This document shows, piece by piece, positions 24,710 to 37,179 of a DNA stretch of 64,000 bases. The position numbers were made by a program, and so were the translations under genes. How positions within the stretch are numbered: position 1 is the first letter of the stretch; every line of letters starts with the position of its first letter. Origin of the DNA: Pachypanchax playfairii. Its lineage: Eukaryota > Chordata > Actinopteri > Cyprinodontiformes > Aplocheilidae. The notes beneath the pieces are model-generated. The model saw only the letters and a program-made list of their open reading frames with translations. It was not told where the DNA came from and did no database searches. The stretch spans positions 806,522-870,521 of the forward strand of contig SSNP01000172.1 of the NCBI GenBank assembly GCA_006937955.1, written 5' to 3'.

Positions 24710-25993
24710 TAAAGGTCATGTATTGTGCTATTTTGCAGCTTTTAACATCGGTTATAGGAACATATATGATAAAATATTACCTTTTGTGTTATATAGTATT
24801 AATTTGTCCTAAATTATAACTTATTTTCTCAAGTTATTCTCCAACCAGGAAGTAAAACACTCGGTTTACCTAAAATCCCACCTCTCCCCCAGCCCCTCCC
24901 CTTGTGAGTGTTGCCCCTCGAGCTGCCTGAATAAAAGGGTGAATAATTTCCTGTAACTTTCGCAGCCAAATGCACATTTTCACCCAGACATTTTTAGTAA
25001 AATACTACAAACGGTGGTGCTTAGTGTCTTTCTTCAGACTCTCTCAGCTCGGGCTGTGTGTGTTTAATCTGCAGGGGCAACACGGACACGCCGGGCAGGT
25101 CCTGGTGTAACACTAGCTACGTTTACATGCGCCAAATTTCCCCAATCTGATTAAAATCTTAGTTGATCAGAATTCCCAAATCCCTGTTTACATGGACACT
25201 AACTGAAATGATCTGATCATGCCATTAGTACACATGCACCAAGCACTCGATCAGGTTAAATGAGTTGAGCATGCGCACAGCGAGTTGTCTTTCCAGGGGA
25301 AGAAAAAAAAGTAAACAAACTCCGTCCTTTCTGCACGTCTTTCCCGCCCCATCGTGTGCTCGATCTGACTCACGTTATCCCCAATATGAACCCTCTGCAG
25401 GTGATTACCTTTATGTTTGGGTTTTTACTGGTCGCATTAACCAAGCTAGCGGCTGAATACATATTGCTACTGCTCCTCCACCACAGGAGAGGAGAGCAGG
25501 ATGACATGATGACTGCACCAGCAGACCACTTCTGTTTACTTCCCGCTATGTTTTCTACTTGAGTCTGTGAAAGCGGAAAGACGTCACGCTGAAGTTGTAC
25601 GCATGCGCAGTGGGCTCTTTTCACCCCTTCATTCCGAATGGGTGTGTACATGCACGTCTATCCGAATGAAGATCGGACAAAACCACCCCTCTCGATCGGA
25701 AGTAAATATCATTCTGATTGACATGTTTACGTGACGTATTTTTGTTCTGGTTGGGTGTTTGTTCTGATTAAATGTGCCCATGTAAACGTAGCTACTGTTA
25801 CATCACTATGTTACAGTCAGTTGTTTTCCAGGAGAGAGTGGAGCAGCTGCTCAGAGCGCAGGATGCAGGAGGATTACTCAGAAATGTGTGAATTAAGCCA
25901 AAAACCACTCTGTTTTTTTTCAACAAGGAAATAACATCACAACATGGTTGAAAGCTCCAAAAAGTTGATTTTGTATGATATATAGGACCTTTA
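24710..25993. mobile_element. outer MITE-like repeat split by another MITE
   Basis: The ends TAAAGGTC (24710-24717) and GACCTTTA (25986-25993) are inverted copies, and the sequence just inside is weakly related (ATGTATTGTGC against CTATATATCATAC read inward). The two halves, 24710-25114 and 25794-25993, look like one element interrupted by the MITE at 25115-25793. The boundary call is tentative because the terminal match is short. Confidence 0.45.
25115..25793. mobile_element. MITE with AGCTACGTTTACATG ends
   Basis: 679-bp element with a perfect 15-bp terminal inverted repeat, AGCTACGTTTACATG, flanked by ACT on both sides (25112-25114 and 25794-25796). Because the ends are palindromic the target duplication could also be read as TA. 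The interior has GC-rich CGCATGCGCA-type motifs and GATCGGA/TCCGAA blocks near both ends. No transposase. Superfamily uncertain. Confidence 0.75.
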
Positions 25994-27568
25994 AATTTGG
26001 AAAGGATCTTCTAGATTTGGCAGCCATTGTGTGCTGGTTGAGGTTGGTACTGCTGGTTTGATAAGTTCTGAACATCTGATTAAAACCCAAAGAAGTCTTC
26101 AGCAGCGTTAGACACTCACTTTACAACGCAGAACAAAATTTCCGTCTTTTTTAATGATAAATCTGCAGCATTTTTTGCTTCTTTTTTTACCAATAAAGTA
26201 AAAGTCTTCATTGTATTTCTACTTAGGTCTCAGATTTTCATCTTTTTTTTAAGTATAAGGACACAAAAACATAGATGAAAGGAACTGTGGGTTAAAACAT
26301 CTCTGACAACTTAATTCATGTGGCAGTTCCTATTTTGGATTTTGAGTATAAACATAAATGTTTCTGATATTTTGCCACATTTCACAAAACTGTCCAGTCA
26401 CCTGATGCTCAAGCCTCTGTGGTATTCTATAGTTAATCCCCAAATTATTGATATCATTCACTTAAAACAATGAGATCCCACAAAACTCTCATGTGGTTGT
26501 ACATAATGTTCCTCCCCAGTTTTCACATATTACACCTCCAGCCTAATCAGTTCATAGAAAACTTAGACGTGAATCCGACCTGTAAATTATCCACCAACAC
26601 AGAGATGTTCATAATGTGCTGAAACAATAGTCCCCCGTGTCAAATCTTTCACACCTGAAAGCACTCGCACTGTAAACTGGCAGGCGTATGTTTCTAAGGA
26701 CTCCAACAAATGCAGACTATCTGCTCGAGTGCAAACATCTAGAGGCATTCAGGTCATTTTGTCACATCCCTAGCTACACGTGTGATGGCTTGCATGTCCT
26801 GCTGGTATGAAAGCTATGCCTCAGAGAGATGGAACACAGAACAAATGCGTAAAATGGGTCAGTGCCTGAATATCATTACTACCCACGTGTATTCTTAGCG
26901 TGTGTTTGTGCGTCGGTTTCCATAAGAGAGGTGGATTCTGATGAATCTGTGAAGCTTGTGTGAAAACTCCAGCAGCTTTCCCACCGGGAGTATTAAACTC
27001 AACTCATCAGGGAATAAATACCAACCACGTGAGGGGACTGGATGTGTGTGAGGACGGAGTGAAGCCGTGTCACGGCCCAGTTTCCTGTCCAAGAGACACA
27101 AGAAGTGATCTACACTCAGGCACGGCGTGGCTTCCTTTACATTCACATCCTCTGTCCGAGCACAGTCATGAATATTGTAGGAGGCGAGCTGCAGCAGATC
27201 CACAGTGTTTACACGAGGGGAACTCGTCTCCACATATGGATGAGATGCTGATAAACAGGAGATATTGGTATTACAGGTGTGACAGGCGTGCACTGCTGAC
27301 ACAAACCTCCACTTGAAATCCAGTTTCTGCAGCGAGAACGTAGGACTGTCATGAAATTGTGCACGGTGGGGGATGTAACGTGGGAGTTGGGTCCAATTTG
27401 TGATTGCAGATCAGAATGTGTATTTCTGCAGAGAATAAAACTGTTTTTTGGTTTTTTTTGCTGAGCTTATTGCTGACACAAACAAGAGCAGTAACAGCAA
27501 AGCCTCTGTGATCACTTGGATTTGGTAAGCTTGTGATGTGTAATACTTTTTTTCTTTTCCTTTCACAG

Positions 27569-27683
27569 TCTGTTCCTAAACCCATTGCCCTTGAGCCTTG
27601 CTTTGGCAACAAAGCTGCCGTGCTCTCCATCTTCGTACGGTTACCCAGGGGTTCCGGCGGCATCCCTCCTCCAGGACAGTCTG
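27569..27683 (+). CDS. atrn: attractin, penultimate coding exon
   Basis: 115-bp exon between TTCCTTTCACAG| and CTG|GTAAGA; phase 0 at the start, phase 1 at the end. It encodes SVPKPIALEPCFGNKAAVLS... ending PPPGQS plus the first base of a Gly codon. I recognise VPKPIALEPCFGNKAAVL and LPRGSGGIPPPGQSG as the strongly conserved attractin tail. It fits in phase with exon 12761-12868 (phase 0) and exon 31027 (TCT G|GC). Confidence 0.95.
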
Positions 27684-28602
27684 GTAAGATGCAGCTGCTG
27701 AATTCTTGACTTTTTCTTTTTGGTCTGATTTTTTTACATCATCTTTCTTTGATCTGGTTTCTTTTCTCTGTTCTGAAGCCGCAGCTAGTTTGACCATGAC
27801 AGTTTAATTCTTTTCTTCTTCTTTTTCTTTTGTTTTCTTGTCATCAGCTTTCTGAAACTCTGGTAAATGTCTTTATTAATCTCAGATGCTGATTTTGCTG
27901 ATTATTTCTGTGAGAGATGTTCTTCTTTTGTTCAGACTAAGAGCTTTTTAAAATTTGTACCTTTTTACATTCATTGTTTCAGCATCTCCTTAACATCAGT
28001 TTCATCACTCATATCAGCCTAGAAATGTCCTTCAGGCCCACCCTTACATAACCACACACTCTACAGATTTGTGACAGTGTACCGACATCTATATCTACAC
28101 ATGCCTGACCCTTCCTTTCCACCGAGCGCGTAGGCAGCGCAGCGTGTTTTTCTTGCGAAATCAGCCGCACGTCCCCTCCCACCAGGAGCGTATTAGTCAC
28201 TTGCAAAAGCGTTCCATCCAGCTGGTCCCAGGAGATCACGAAATCACATGAGAACTACAAAATCACACGTGATTTCATCATTACACACACAAGCAGGGAG
28301 AAAGACGACAAGGAATGTGGCTTATGTTCACACCGCCTACGGACTTCAAACCCGTCTCAAGTCATCATGTATTTTTTTGTGGTCTCGCAAACAGAAATCC
28401 TTTATTTTGAAACTTCCGGGTATTTTATGTTTCATGAACGCCTGAATTCTGGCTGGTCCAAACGAAACTGCTGAGGTTGAAGCATTTTAGAAGTGTACTG
28501 CGTAAAAAATAGACCTGCCGCATAAAGGCAGCAACACTACACCTCTGAGACGCGTCTGTTTCGCGCCCACTGACTTTAGTAGCGGCTGTCAGCCACGTAT
28601 TA

Positions 28603-29162
28603 TGGTGCGTTCACACCGGCCGCTTTGTAAACGTCAAGCAACGTTCACAACGCTTCAAGTTTGACGCTTGTAACGCCTGATCGTTAAAAAGAGCGCGTAG
28701 GCGGGGCTTCCTTTGTTATCGGATGTTCTGAGCTATGGCGGATCATATAGAGAGAGTGGTTTGGCTTTATTTACTCCGTTTGTGGATACACCCCATTCTT
28801 CAGATGTGTTCTGAGTTTGAGGAGCTACATATGGATGAGGTTAGCTTCCAGCGCTACTTCCGTCTGTCCCGCACCCTGTTTGAAAACTTCCTGCTTCATT
28901 CAGGTTACATGCAGTGACGTCACTACGATGAGACGCTCTGATTGGTTGACACGCCGCTTCAAGAGCGTCAAAAGTTCAGCTAGCTGAACTTCTGCGTTGC
29001 TCGTGTTTCAAGCTTCAACGCCTGAAACGCTTGAAAAGCTTTGAAAGTTGATGCTGCTAACGCTCACAAAGCGACGCAGAGACTCTGACAGACTCCACCA
29101 TAGACTTTTTATGTAAACTTGATGTTTCTGATGTTGACGGTTGGGCCAGTGTGAACGCACCA
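28603..29162 (+). mobile_element. PIF/Harbinger deletion derivative
   Basis: 560-bp element flanked by TTA (28600-28602 and 29163-29165), with inverted ends TGGTGCGTTCACACCGGCC and TGGTGCGTTCACACTGGCC (one mismatch in 19). The subterminal zones contain repeated AACGCTTCAA/TTGAAGC-like motifs. It keeps the start of a transposase gene (28735-28917) but lacks the rest, so it is non-autonomous. The 3-bp TTA duplication fits PIF/Harbinger. Confidence 0.9.
28735..28917 (+). pseudogene. truncated Harbinger transposase N-terminus (60 codons)
   Basis: ATG in GCTATGG starts 60 codons that read like the beginning of a Harbinger nuclease: a short acidic/hydrophobic leader, then EEL-MDEVSFQRYFRLSRTLFENFL. 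The F-R-M/L-S-R-x-x-F-x-x-L/I motif is the conserved N-terminal helix region before the DDE domain. A TGA then ends it and no catalytic residues remain. The frame is open, so a small peptide could still be made, but nothing indicates selection for it. Confidence 0.75.
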
Positions 29163-30005
29163 TTACGCTTCACGTTCCACTGACACATCCGGTGGAAAGG
29201 AGGGGTGACAGTCAGTGTCTCTCTTGGCAGGATTCTCAGGTTCCTCGTGTGGGTTTCTGTCACGTCGCTGGAAATCTGAACACGTTCAGTAAATGTTAAG
29301 ATCATCTCAGAATCTGATGTCTCTTTCAGACAAATTCCGGGAGTTAATGACCAAATTACAATTAAAATGATGTTTGCAAAAGATCTGAGAATTCAGATAC
29401 TTTGCTAAAATTGTTATAATAACATTTTGATGATTTTTTTATTTTTTTTGCCGCTATGTCACATTCTCCCCGTGAACAGGTCATTTATAGGAAACTTGTT
29501 CAGTGTAATTCAGGCTCAAGTTTTCTGAACTCGGATCATTCTGGTGTTGGAAAAGGACATTTTTGGAGAAGGAAGAGGTCAAAGTCCCCGTTGTGCTTCC
29601 TGTTTACAGCCTGTGTGTCTCTAATGTTCCAGCATGATGTTCTAAACTTCATGATCTGATCTACCGTTTATTCTTCATGTTCCTGTTTCTCTTTTTATTT
29701 ATTTATTTACTCTCCAGGATTGTTTGAAAAAGCACAAAACTGCTTCTGTTTGGGTTTTTTTATTTTTCCTCAGGGACTCAAACAACATTAGAATAAATTT
29801 CACTCAGTCTTTTCTCTCTTTACATAGTTAAGCCTCTTTGCCTCCCACCGCTGCAGTCCCCAGACCGTCCACACGCCCAGGGCTCTTATTAATTACTGTA
29901 AAGTCCTTTAGTCAGAACAAAACAGCCAGAGCTTGTAGTGGCGCTCCCTTGGGGGCTATTTGTCAAGACCATGTTAGCTATGTTCCACCATCTCCTCATA
30001 CCCCT

Positions 30006-30023
30006 GGGGGGGGGGGGGGGGTC
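30006..30023. repeat. G homopolymer, 18 bases
   Basis: Uninterrupted run of 18 G in the last atrn intron, read directly. Such runs are length-unstable and prone to sequencing error. Confidence 0.85.
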
Positions 30024-31026
30024 CTGTATAATGTTTTTATAACTTGTCTGCCTGTCCAGTCTTGACTTGTAGAATCATGGCGCTGCCCTCTCTTTTCAGC
30101 CTCGCAGCACATGTTTTCACTTTAGCTTGTTCAGCTAACAGCCTCAGTAATAACAGTGATTTGAGTCTGAGACTCATTTGATTAATTATAGTGATCCTCC
30201 TCCATCTTTTAGATCAAACAAGCAAATAATCACAGGCTGCTACACAGACCGTGATTCTTCAGGACGTGACCCCGGTCTGTTACATCTGTCCTGCAGTAGT
30301 TAGCTGGGATGTTGTAGCTTCTTTAAATAAATAAATGTATGTGATGTTGCTTTGATCTCATCATGTAGAGGTTTCTACTTCACACCAGTAACTTTAACAC
30401 ATTTGAAACTTTTTATCTATTCATTCATTATTTCAGCTTCTGAACGGGAGTCTTGACATTCTTTTTATTGAAAGTTCAGAATTTCCTGGTTAAAAAATGA
30501 AACAAGCAGCTTTTTTACTTCAGCTCATTGAGGATCATCAGCATCGAGCCCGTATCATCATCCCTCCACCGAGTCGATTAGGACAGACATGAGCTGTTAT
30601 CCAGTGAGACGGTGGACTGTATGAACGATGTCCTGAAGACGTGTCCATCACTGACACAAACATGTACACGTTTCTTCTCCAGACTGTTTCTGGAGTTTGT
30701 TGAACCTACTGATGCTGCTGCCATGATAGAACATCTCTACTTCCTCAGAAACAATGTTAGTGTTGATCCTCCAGTTCAGACTTAGTTTAAATGAACCCCA
30801 CCAACCTTCACTTCCTCCCCCGAGGTGGGATGTAATCTGAGGTCTTTATCTAATTTGGGACCCGGTGAGCACAAGATGTTCATTTTTCAGCTGCATCATT
30901 TTATTTGTTTAATGAAGAGTGAATAACGTTCTTTTCTACACGCGTCCTCAGTTTTATATTCTTATTCTTTGTACTTGGAGGTCATGATACTCAGAACATT
31001 CAACAACACTCTGTTTGTGTTTGCAG

Positions 31027-31151
31027 GCCTGGCGGTGGCCAGCGCGCTGGTCGACGTCTCTCAGCAGATGTGCGTCGGCTACAAAGAGAAGTCTGGAGGT
31101 CTGAGGAACCGTAAACAGCAGCCCACCGCACAGCCATCAACCTGCATCTGA
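31027..31151 (+). CDS. atrn: attractin, last coding exon with stop
   Basis: Acceptor GTTTGCAG| then GC completes the Gly codon begun in the previous exon. It encodes LAVASALVDVSQQM, then CVGYKEKSGGLRNRKQQP, and ends TAQPSTCI with TGA at 31149-31151. The C-terminal ...RNRKQQP...CI ending is the attractin signature. The three exons give 115 residues in all. QQM-CVGYKEK differs from the mammalian sequence I remember at a few positions; the rest is nearly unchanged. Confidence 0.95.
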
Positions 31152-33261
31152 GACCGCCGGCTGTTTCCTCCGACCACCCCGACACCCAACGCTTTTCATC
31201 AGTCCCTCCTCTCTGCCTCAGCCCCCTCCTTCAGAGACTACAGCCAGGTCTCATCTGGCAGGGAGAGGTGCATGCTGGGATGTAAGACTGGAACATTTTG
31301 GCGAGGTTTGCAGTCTCATTTGGCAAAGTGAAGCCTCAGCAGCCTCCCCACCTACTACCAAAACTTTATGGTCCCCTGAAACGGATCAGGACCAACAGGG
31401 TGGGGGGAGGGGGGAATGAAAGAGGAAGAAAGGGAGGAGCAAAGGAGACGCTGACTCCTCCCTTCCCCCTCAAAAACATGTTTTACATTGGTCGCCACCG
31501 CCTGGATGGAGTCGAGGCGGCCACGGCTTGCTGCTAATAGAGATCCTTGTCTCAGTTTTTGCAACCTCCCAGAGACTTTGCGACCCTCAGTGTTAATGTT
31601 TTAAGTTATTCTCAGTATTTGTGTTGTTCATATTTCTTTGACGGAAGGAACAAACTGGAAAGAAGTCAGCTACACATGGACACACTTCCTAAGGCGACTT
31701 TCCAGGCTGTTGTACCCATTTATAACCCCGGCTGTCACATTCACTCAGCACCGAGGTTGTTCCTCAGTCTTCAGCACGCCGTTTGTCCTGCGAGCTAACG
31801 GCCACTTCAGGCCTCACTTAACGAGGGTCCCGCAGCCGAATGCCCCCCCCCACCACACACACACACACACACACAGAGCGTGGATCACTAACCCAACCCC
31901 AGCAACATCTCATCCATGCTGACTTATTAGATTTTCAGAGTGTTTGAACATTTTCCAGCTAATTACAACTCCTTCCATGCAGGTACCCATGCTGGGCTCT
32001 TCCACAGAGCTCAAACTACCGACTCTCCCGTTGGCAGTGTGAAACCATGAAACCTGCTTCCACTCGGCTCACCTGATGCGGTTCACGACAGCCCATAAAA
32101 CCCATACTGATTGTGTCCCTGAATGCACCACATGTCGGGGTCTTGACTGTGCAGTGAGTTCGTCAGCATCATGTCATGCTGGTATTTAAACGGTACGAGG
32201 CTCTGCATAGGAACATGGATGGAACTGAGCAGTTGCAATCTAAATGTCAGTATCTGCTTTACTTAGCACCTTTTTTAAATGTAACTTTGTCAGAATTTGG
32301 AATTAATTGGTCATCATCTCTCTTCAGAACTCTCACCTTCCCTTGTTTTAATAATTTGGCTTCACACACTCATAATAATTGCACTACTAGCTACAATTTT
32401 TCTTCTTTTTTTTTGACGAAGGAAGATAAAAGAAAACACTGAATCCAGACAGTCACAAATGCTTGTTAAAATAAAGCATTTTTTCTTTGAGAGTAAGAGA
32501 TTCTCTGGTTGTTCGAGTGTCGGTACGTTGCTGTTCTCTCTTCTGCTTCAGCACTGTCAACAACAGCCATCAAGGATTAGTCCATTTATGTCATGTTTGT
32601 GAAATATCAGTTGAACTACAACACCTGCAGGGTTCAGATCAAAGACAGAGACATAATTCAATAGAAGAAATATCTCCTCCTTCCTCAGCAGGTTATTAAG
32701 TCCCTTCCCCCTGAGAAATGCTGTTACAGAACAATTTAATAACCTGCATTCTGCCCTAAAGAGCTTGTTGTTTTAGGACTGGCGCTTTCACATGCACTCA
32801 GCATAGCAGAGCTGCACACCGTCTGGTTAAAGGGCACACTTTTAGCACTGGGAAAAGGTCAGAGCAGAAAGCATGAACAAAGTTGACATTCAGTAATTAT
32901 AAAGTGGCCACAACTCAACTCAGCAACTCTAGCAGTCATCGCAGCATTAAGAAGTCAACTCTGCTCAGGCGTCTGCTGGTACAGGCACTTGTTTCTTTTA
33001 CTTGTTTCTCTCGAGTTTTTAGGAGTTTTGGTTTATTTTTTCTGTATTTGTGAAAACTTGATGATATAAAACACTGTAAACGGCGAGGAAATGAATTATG
33101 TGACTGGGAAGTTGCAGGTATTTAATCTTTTACTGTTCCTTTTCAGTAAAAAGGACCAGATCTGCTACACACCACGCTGCAGGAACATTTTATTTACTTG
33201 CACTATGAAGCTCTTAAACTGTAGGAATGTAACGATCTCTCAATAACAATAAATGAATAAA
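31152..33261 (+). other. atrn: probable atrn 3' UTR
   Basis: Sequence after the stop with no further coding signal. Candidate AATAAA signals are at 32470-32475 and an adjacent pair at 33248-33253 and 33256-33261; the paired site is the best guess for the main 3' end, giving a UTR of about 2.1 kb. Later signals (for example AATAAA at 35624-35629) could serve a longer form; attractin mRNAs are known for long 3' UTRs. A CA repeat lies at 31854-31875. Confidence 0.5.
31854..31875. repeat. atrn: (CA)n microsatellite in the atrn 3' UTR
   Basis: Eleven CA units, read directly, preceded by a C-run. Confidence 0.9.
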
Positions 33262-35925
33262 AACGCCAATTTTTCCACCGACTTGGACTGAGTGGATTTG
33301 CCTTCCTGATGTGACCAGAGCTGCTCAGCAACTTAATGATGCTTCAGTTATGAAAATGAGCCAATAAACAAAACCGAAAGCAAAAATCTGATTTGGAGCT
33401 GATGGAGACTGAAACAACCTGCACTGTTCCTTTAGCATCAAACCAGTGACGTGCTGATGACACAGTCTGTTTGCTCCATCTCGGCTCTCTGGAGCGTCAG
33501 CCAGCATGTCACATGTTCGATTCCATGTGAGTGAACACAAGCTGCTTTCCTTCATGCTCCAGCAGCAAACGTCCACCGTGCAGCCTGTTGGTGACTTGGT
33601 TCAGTTTGGTGTTTCTGAAATGTCACAAATCCCAATTTTACACAAAAATATTCTCTTTTTCTGCTTCTTAAAACATTTACAAACGCAGCTTCACCACAAA
33701 CTGACTGTTAGTAACTTCTTCTGGTTTCATTTTTGGGTCTCGAGGCACGAGAACCGATCAGGGAAATTTAGAAGAAATCCTGCAGTTTCACCTCTGGTCC
33801 ACCCACACCACAGATTTCATTTATTCTTTGCTGACTAAAGGCCTTTTTTTGGGACCATGTGGGCCCGTACGGGCTGTGATTGAGTGTCCAGTTGCACTTG
33901 TTAGGCGGGACAGATTAGATCTGAATAGCTGGGTCAGTCAATATGACCAGAAAGCTAAATCAGCATATTTAGCAAAATGTGTTGTTTTTAGCATGTCCTG
34001 CTTCGTGTTGCTCAGATTTATGAATCATGTAGGTTGTTAATTCTGCACATGGCTTGTTTTTACATTCCTGACACATGTGGAACCAGATTACCTGAAAAAA
34101 GTGGAGAGGATTATTTAATCTCTCACAATCTCAGTTGAACACATTTACATCGTGCAACAGATTGTTTCTGGAGCTTTAACTCAACTCTTACTGCACAGTG
34201 ATGTGTGATGACACAAACATCTGGATCTACATGCACATCTGCACAGCTTCCAACACAAACTTAATTTCCTCTCTGCGGCTGCAGATTGACACATTTCCAC
34301 CAAACAGTGAAGAGGTTTATTTAGCGAATCACCTCGTGAAAAACATTTTTCCTTTGGTTGTTTTATTATTATTTTTTTGCTGTGTTAAAATAGAAGTTGT
34401 TGTTGCTTTAAATTCAACAACATGGACACACCGTGTTTATAGATGGATCGCTTTTAAATAATGCATGAAGGAATGGTAGACTGCGTGCAGCAGACTTTCA
34501 TCAGATCTCCAAAACACCTGCTTTAACTTGCTGTGATGTGCGCTGGACAGTGAAGGTGTCAATTGGCTTTTTTATTTCTTAATGCATCAGAATGAAACAT
34601 TTTATCTCCCAGTCTTCCTTCAATAGCCAAGAATCATGAGGAATCAAAGTTTAAGAGCACAAAACAAACCCTGGACTCTGAATGAGCGTTTTCCCTTCAG
34701 TAGAACACAGCAGAGTCCAGCCCTGTCGGCGAACAGGACCTTTACTGTTTGTACAGTACTCAGTGCATTAAAGGATTTCTGGGTCCTAAAGTTCAGATTT
34801 TCCAGACAATTACCTCTCGCCACCATTTGGAGCCGCCTGAGTGTGAAGTGACTCTGAGCAGCAGCGTGGAAGATGAACTCTGCAGAAACGTATCTCCTCC
34901 GTGCACATGTGGTGACTTAGATTTAGAAGAAACTGGCAGCTTCCTCTGATGTGCAACACGTCACCCTGTTTTCCAAGCCTCAAACTTTACTGAGTAACAC
35001 TTTAACATTGGCCTTATTTTTGCTAAATAAATGTATTATCAGATGGAAACTCATATTTATAAATTGCAATGGAAATGTCTCTCATTTGAAAAGTAGATTT
35101 ATCTTTTTCAAGCCCTGAAGGATTTAAACCGCTTTAGTGCACAAGTTAAAGCATCAGAAAGGTCATTGTGAAACCAGACGTTACCCTCTTTTAATTCAGT
35201 CTCTTTGTATAGCGGCATTATATATATTGAAGAAATAGTTTGTTAATATGTATCATTTAGCTGTTGCTGTAATCTTATTTTGTAAATAAGGAGAAAATAT
35301 TGTGAATGACTTTTGAATGGTTTTAAAAATTGTTTATGGCAAATTATCTGCAGGCTTTTAAAAATGTGACGACAGTACAAACACTACTACAAGCTGATAA
35401 ATGTACACCTTCTGAACAACGGCTTACTGATCTTGTAATTACTGATGTACATAAAAGAATGACAGAACATTTTGTCTGTTATTAAATGTGAAAATCCAAA
35501 CAGCTGTTTGTCTTTGTGTATTTATATATATACATTAATCCCAGTTTGTGGTGAAACGGTTCTCTCTGACAGACTCACCACCTCCAAGAAGAAGATGCTC
35601 ATATGCTTCTGGAAACTACTGGAAATAAAAATGCAGTGACTATTTCATTAATCATGTGGAATTAATGTGTTAGTCTTTATCTGAAAACTAAAGATGTGAA
35701 ACAGAAATTTGATTTGATTGTGTTGTGGGACAGAAGAAGAGCTGGATTAGCTTGTATATCAGGGGCCACATGTGACTCTTAAGTGGCTCTTTGTAACTTT
35801 AACCCAAACCAACATGAACCTGAGTGTAATGAATCAAGCTTTAAAAAGTGGAGGAATCATAGGGACTTTTTGAAACCGAGGGGTAATTTAATTGTCTCCT
35901 CAAATAATATTAACAGAAAATAACT
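33262..35925. other. no gene recognised
   Basis: Possible extended atrn 3' UTR or intergenic DNA. Open frames here have no known motifs. AATAAA at 35624-35629 is a possible distal polyadenylation signal. Confidence 0.45.
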
Positions 35926-36637
35926 TCTATTCATCCATTTTCCGGGGCCGGGTCACAGGGGCAGCATCCTAAGCAGGGAAGCCCAGATTTTCCTCTCCCA
36001 GGCACATCAACTAGTTCTTCCAGGGGAATCTCGAAGGGTTCCAGAGACAGCCGAGAAACAAAGTCCCTCCAGCGCATCCTGGGTCTTTCTCTGGGATGGG
36101 AGGCATCCTGATCAGATGCTTGAGTCACTTCAAATAACTCCTCTCAATGCAGAGGAGCAGCCAATCTACCATGAGTCTTTCCCGGATGACCGAGCTTCTC
36201 AGCCTATCTCTAAGTGAGATCCTAGACACCCTGCAGAGAAAACTCATTTCAGCCTGCTTGTATCCACGATCTCATTCTTTCGGTCACTACCCAAAGCTTG
36301 TGACAATAGATGAGAGTAGGAATGTAGATCTAACGGTAAATCAAGTGCTTTGCTTTCTGGCTCAGCTCCCTCTTCACCACAACAGACCAGCACAGTGCCC
36401 GTATCACTTCAGAAGCTGCACTGATCCACCTGTCGATCTCTCGCTCCAGTTTTCCCTCATTCATGAACAGGACCCTGTGATACTTAAACTCCTCTACTCA
36501 TCCCCGACCCGGACAGGGCACACTACCCTTTTACAGTTCAAGATCATAGTCTTGGATATGGAGGTACTAATCCTCATGGTCCAGTGTTCCACAGCCAGGA
36601 CGAAAACCACATTGTTCCTCCTGAATCCGAGCATCAA

Positions 36638-37093
36638 CTATCCGACGGACCCTGCTACCCTGCTCTCCAGAACCCCTGAATAGGCCTTTCCCGGGAGACT
36701 TAGAAGTGGGATCCCCCTAAAGTTGGAGCGCACCCTATAGAGGGGGACTACCACCTCAGTCTGCCAATCCAGAGGAACTGCCCCTGATGTACACACAATG
36801 TTGCAGAGGCGTGTCAACCATGAGAGCCCCACAACATCCAGAGCCTTGACAAACTCTTGGGGAATCTCATCCACCCTCTGGGCTTTATCACCTTCGAAGT
36901 ATTCCATCCAATGATTCACAACATCAAAAGTCAAGGTCAGCAGCTCCCCACCAGCACCATAAACTGTGTTTACGGTGTACTGCTTCCCCCCACATTGGAT
37001 GGTGGACCAGAATCTCCTCGAAGCTGTACGGAAGTCCTTCTCCATGGCCTTGCCAAACTCCTCCCATGCCCCGATTTTTGCCTCAGTGACCAC
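36638..37093 (-). pseudogene. Rex3-like reverse transcriptase fragment
   Basis: 151 open codons. The start resembles the linker before RT (AWEEFGKAMEKDFRTASRRFW), and the end reaches the N-terminal RT blocks (WQTEVVVPLY, GIPLLSLPGKAYSGVLESRV). The catalytic YADD-type motif is not in this frame. The FKKGDQR-type stretch expected between VVPL and the YRGI block is shortened here, indicating a deletion. Confidence 0.75.
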
Positions 37094-37179
37094 ACGGGCT
37101 GTGTTCCGCTTGGAATGCTGATACCTATCAGCTGCCTTTGGAGTCCTACAAGCCAGAAAGTCCCGATAGGACTCCTTTA

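Larger units (their letters stand above)
12869..27568 (+). other. atrn: atrn intron, 14.7 kb, transposon-rich
   Basis: Intron from GTGAGT to TTTCACAG. The mobile elements in it are listed separately. The remaining stretches (12869-13440, 14058-16294, 17901-19737, 19967-22115, 23813-24709 and 25994-27568) show no coding exon with family motifs and no structural RNA that I can recognise. Confidence 0.7.
27684..31026 (+). other. atrn: last atrn intron, 3.3 kb
   Basis: GTAAGA to TTTGCAG. Apart from the Harbinger derivative at 28603-29162 and a G-run at 30006-30023, no exon or RNA gene is seen. Sequence at 28100-28200 is CpG-rich with CGC-rich short repeats resembling another decayed MITE, but I could not define its ends. 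Confidence 0.6.

Noticed and set aside
36147..36683. 178-codon plus-strand open frame
   Set aside because: Antisense of the Rex3-like LINE, which reads with recognisable motifs on the minus strand.
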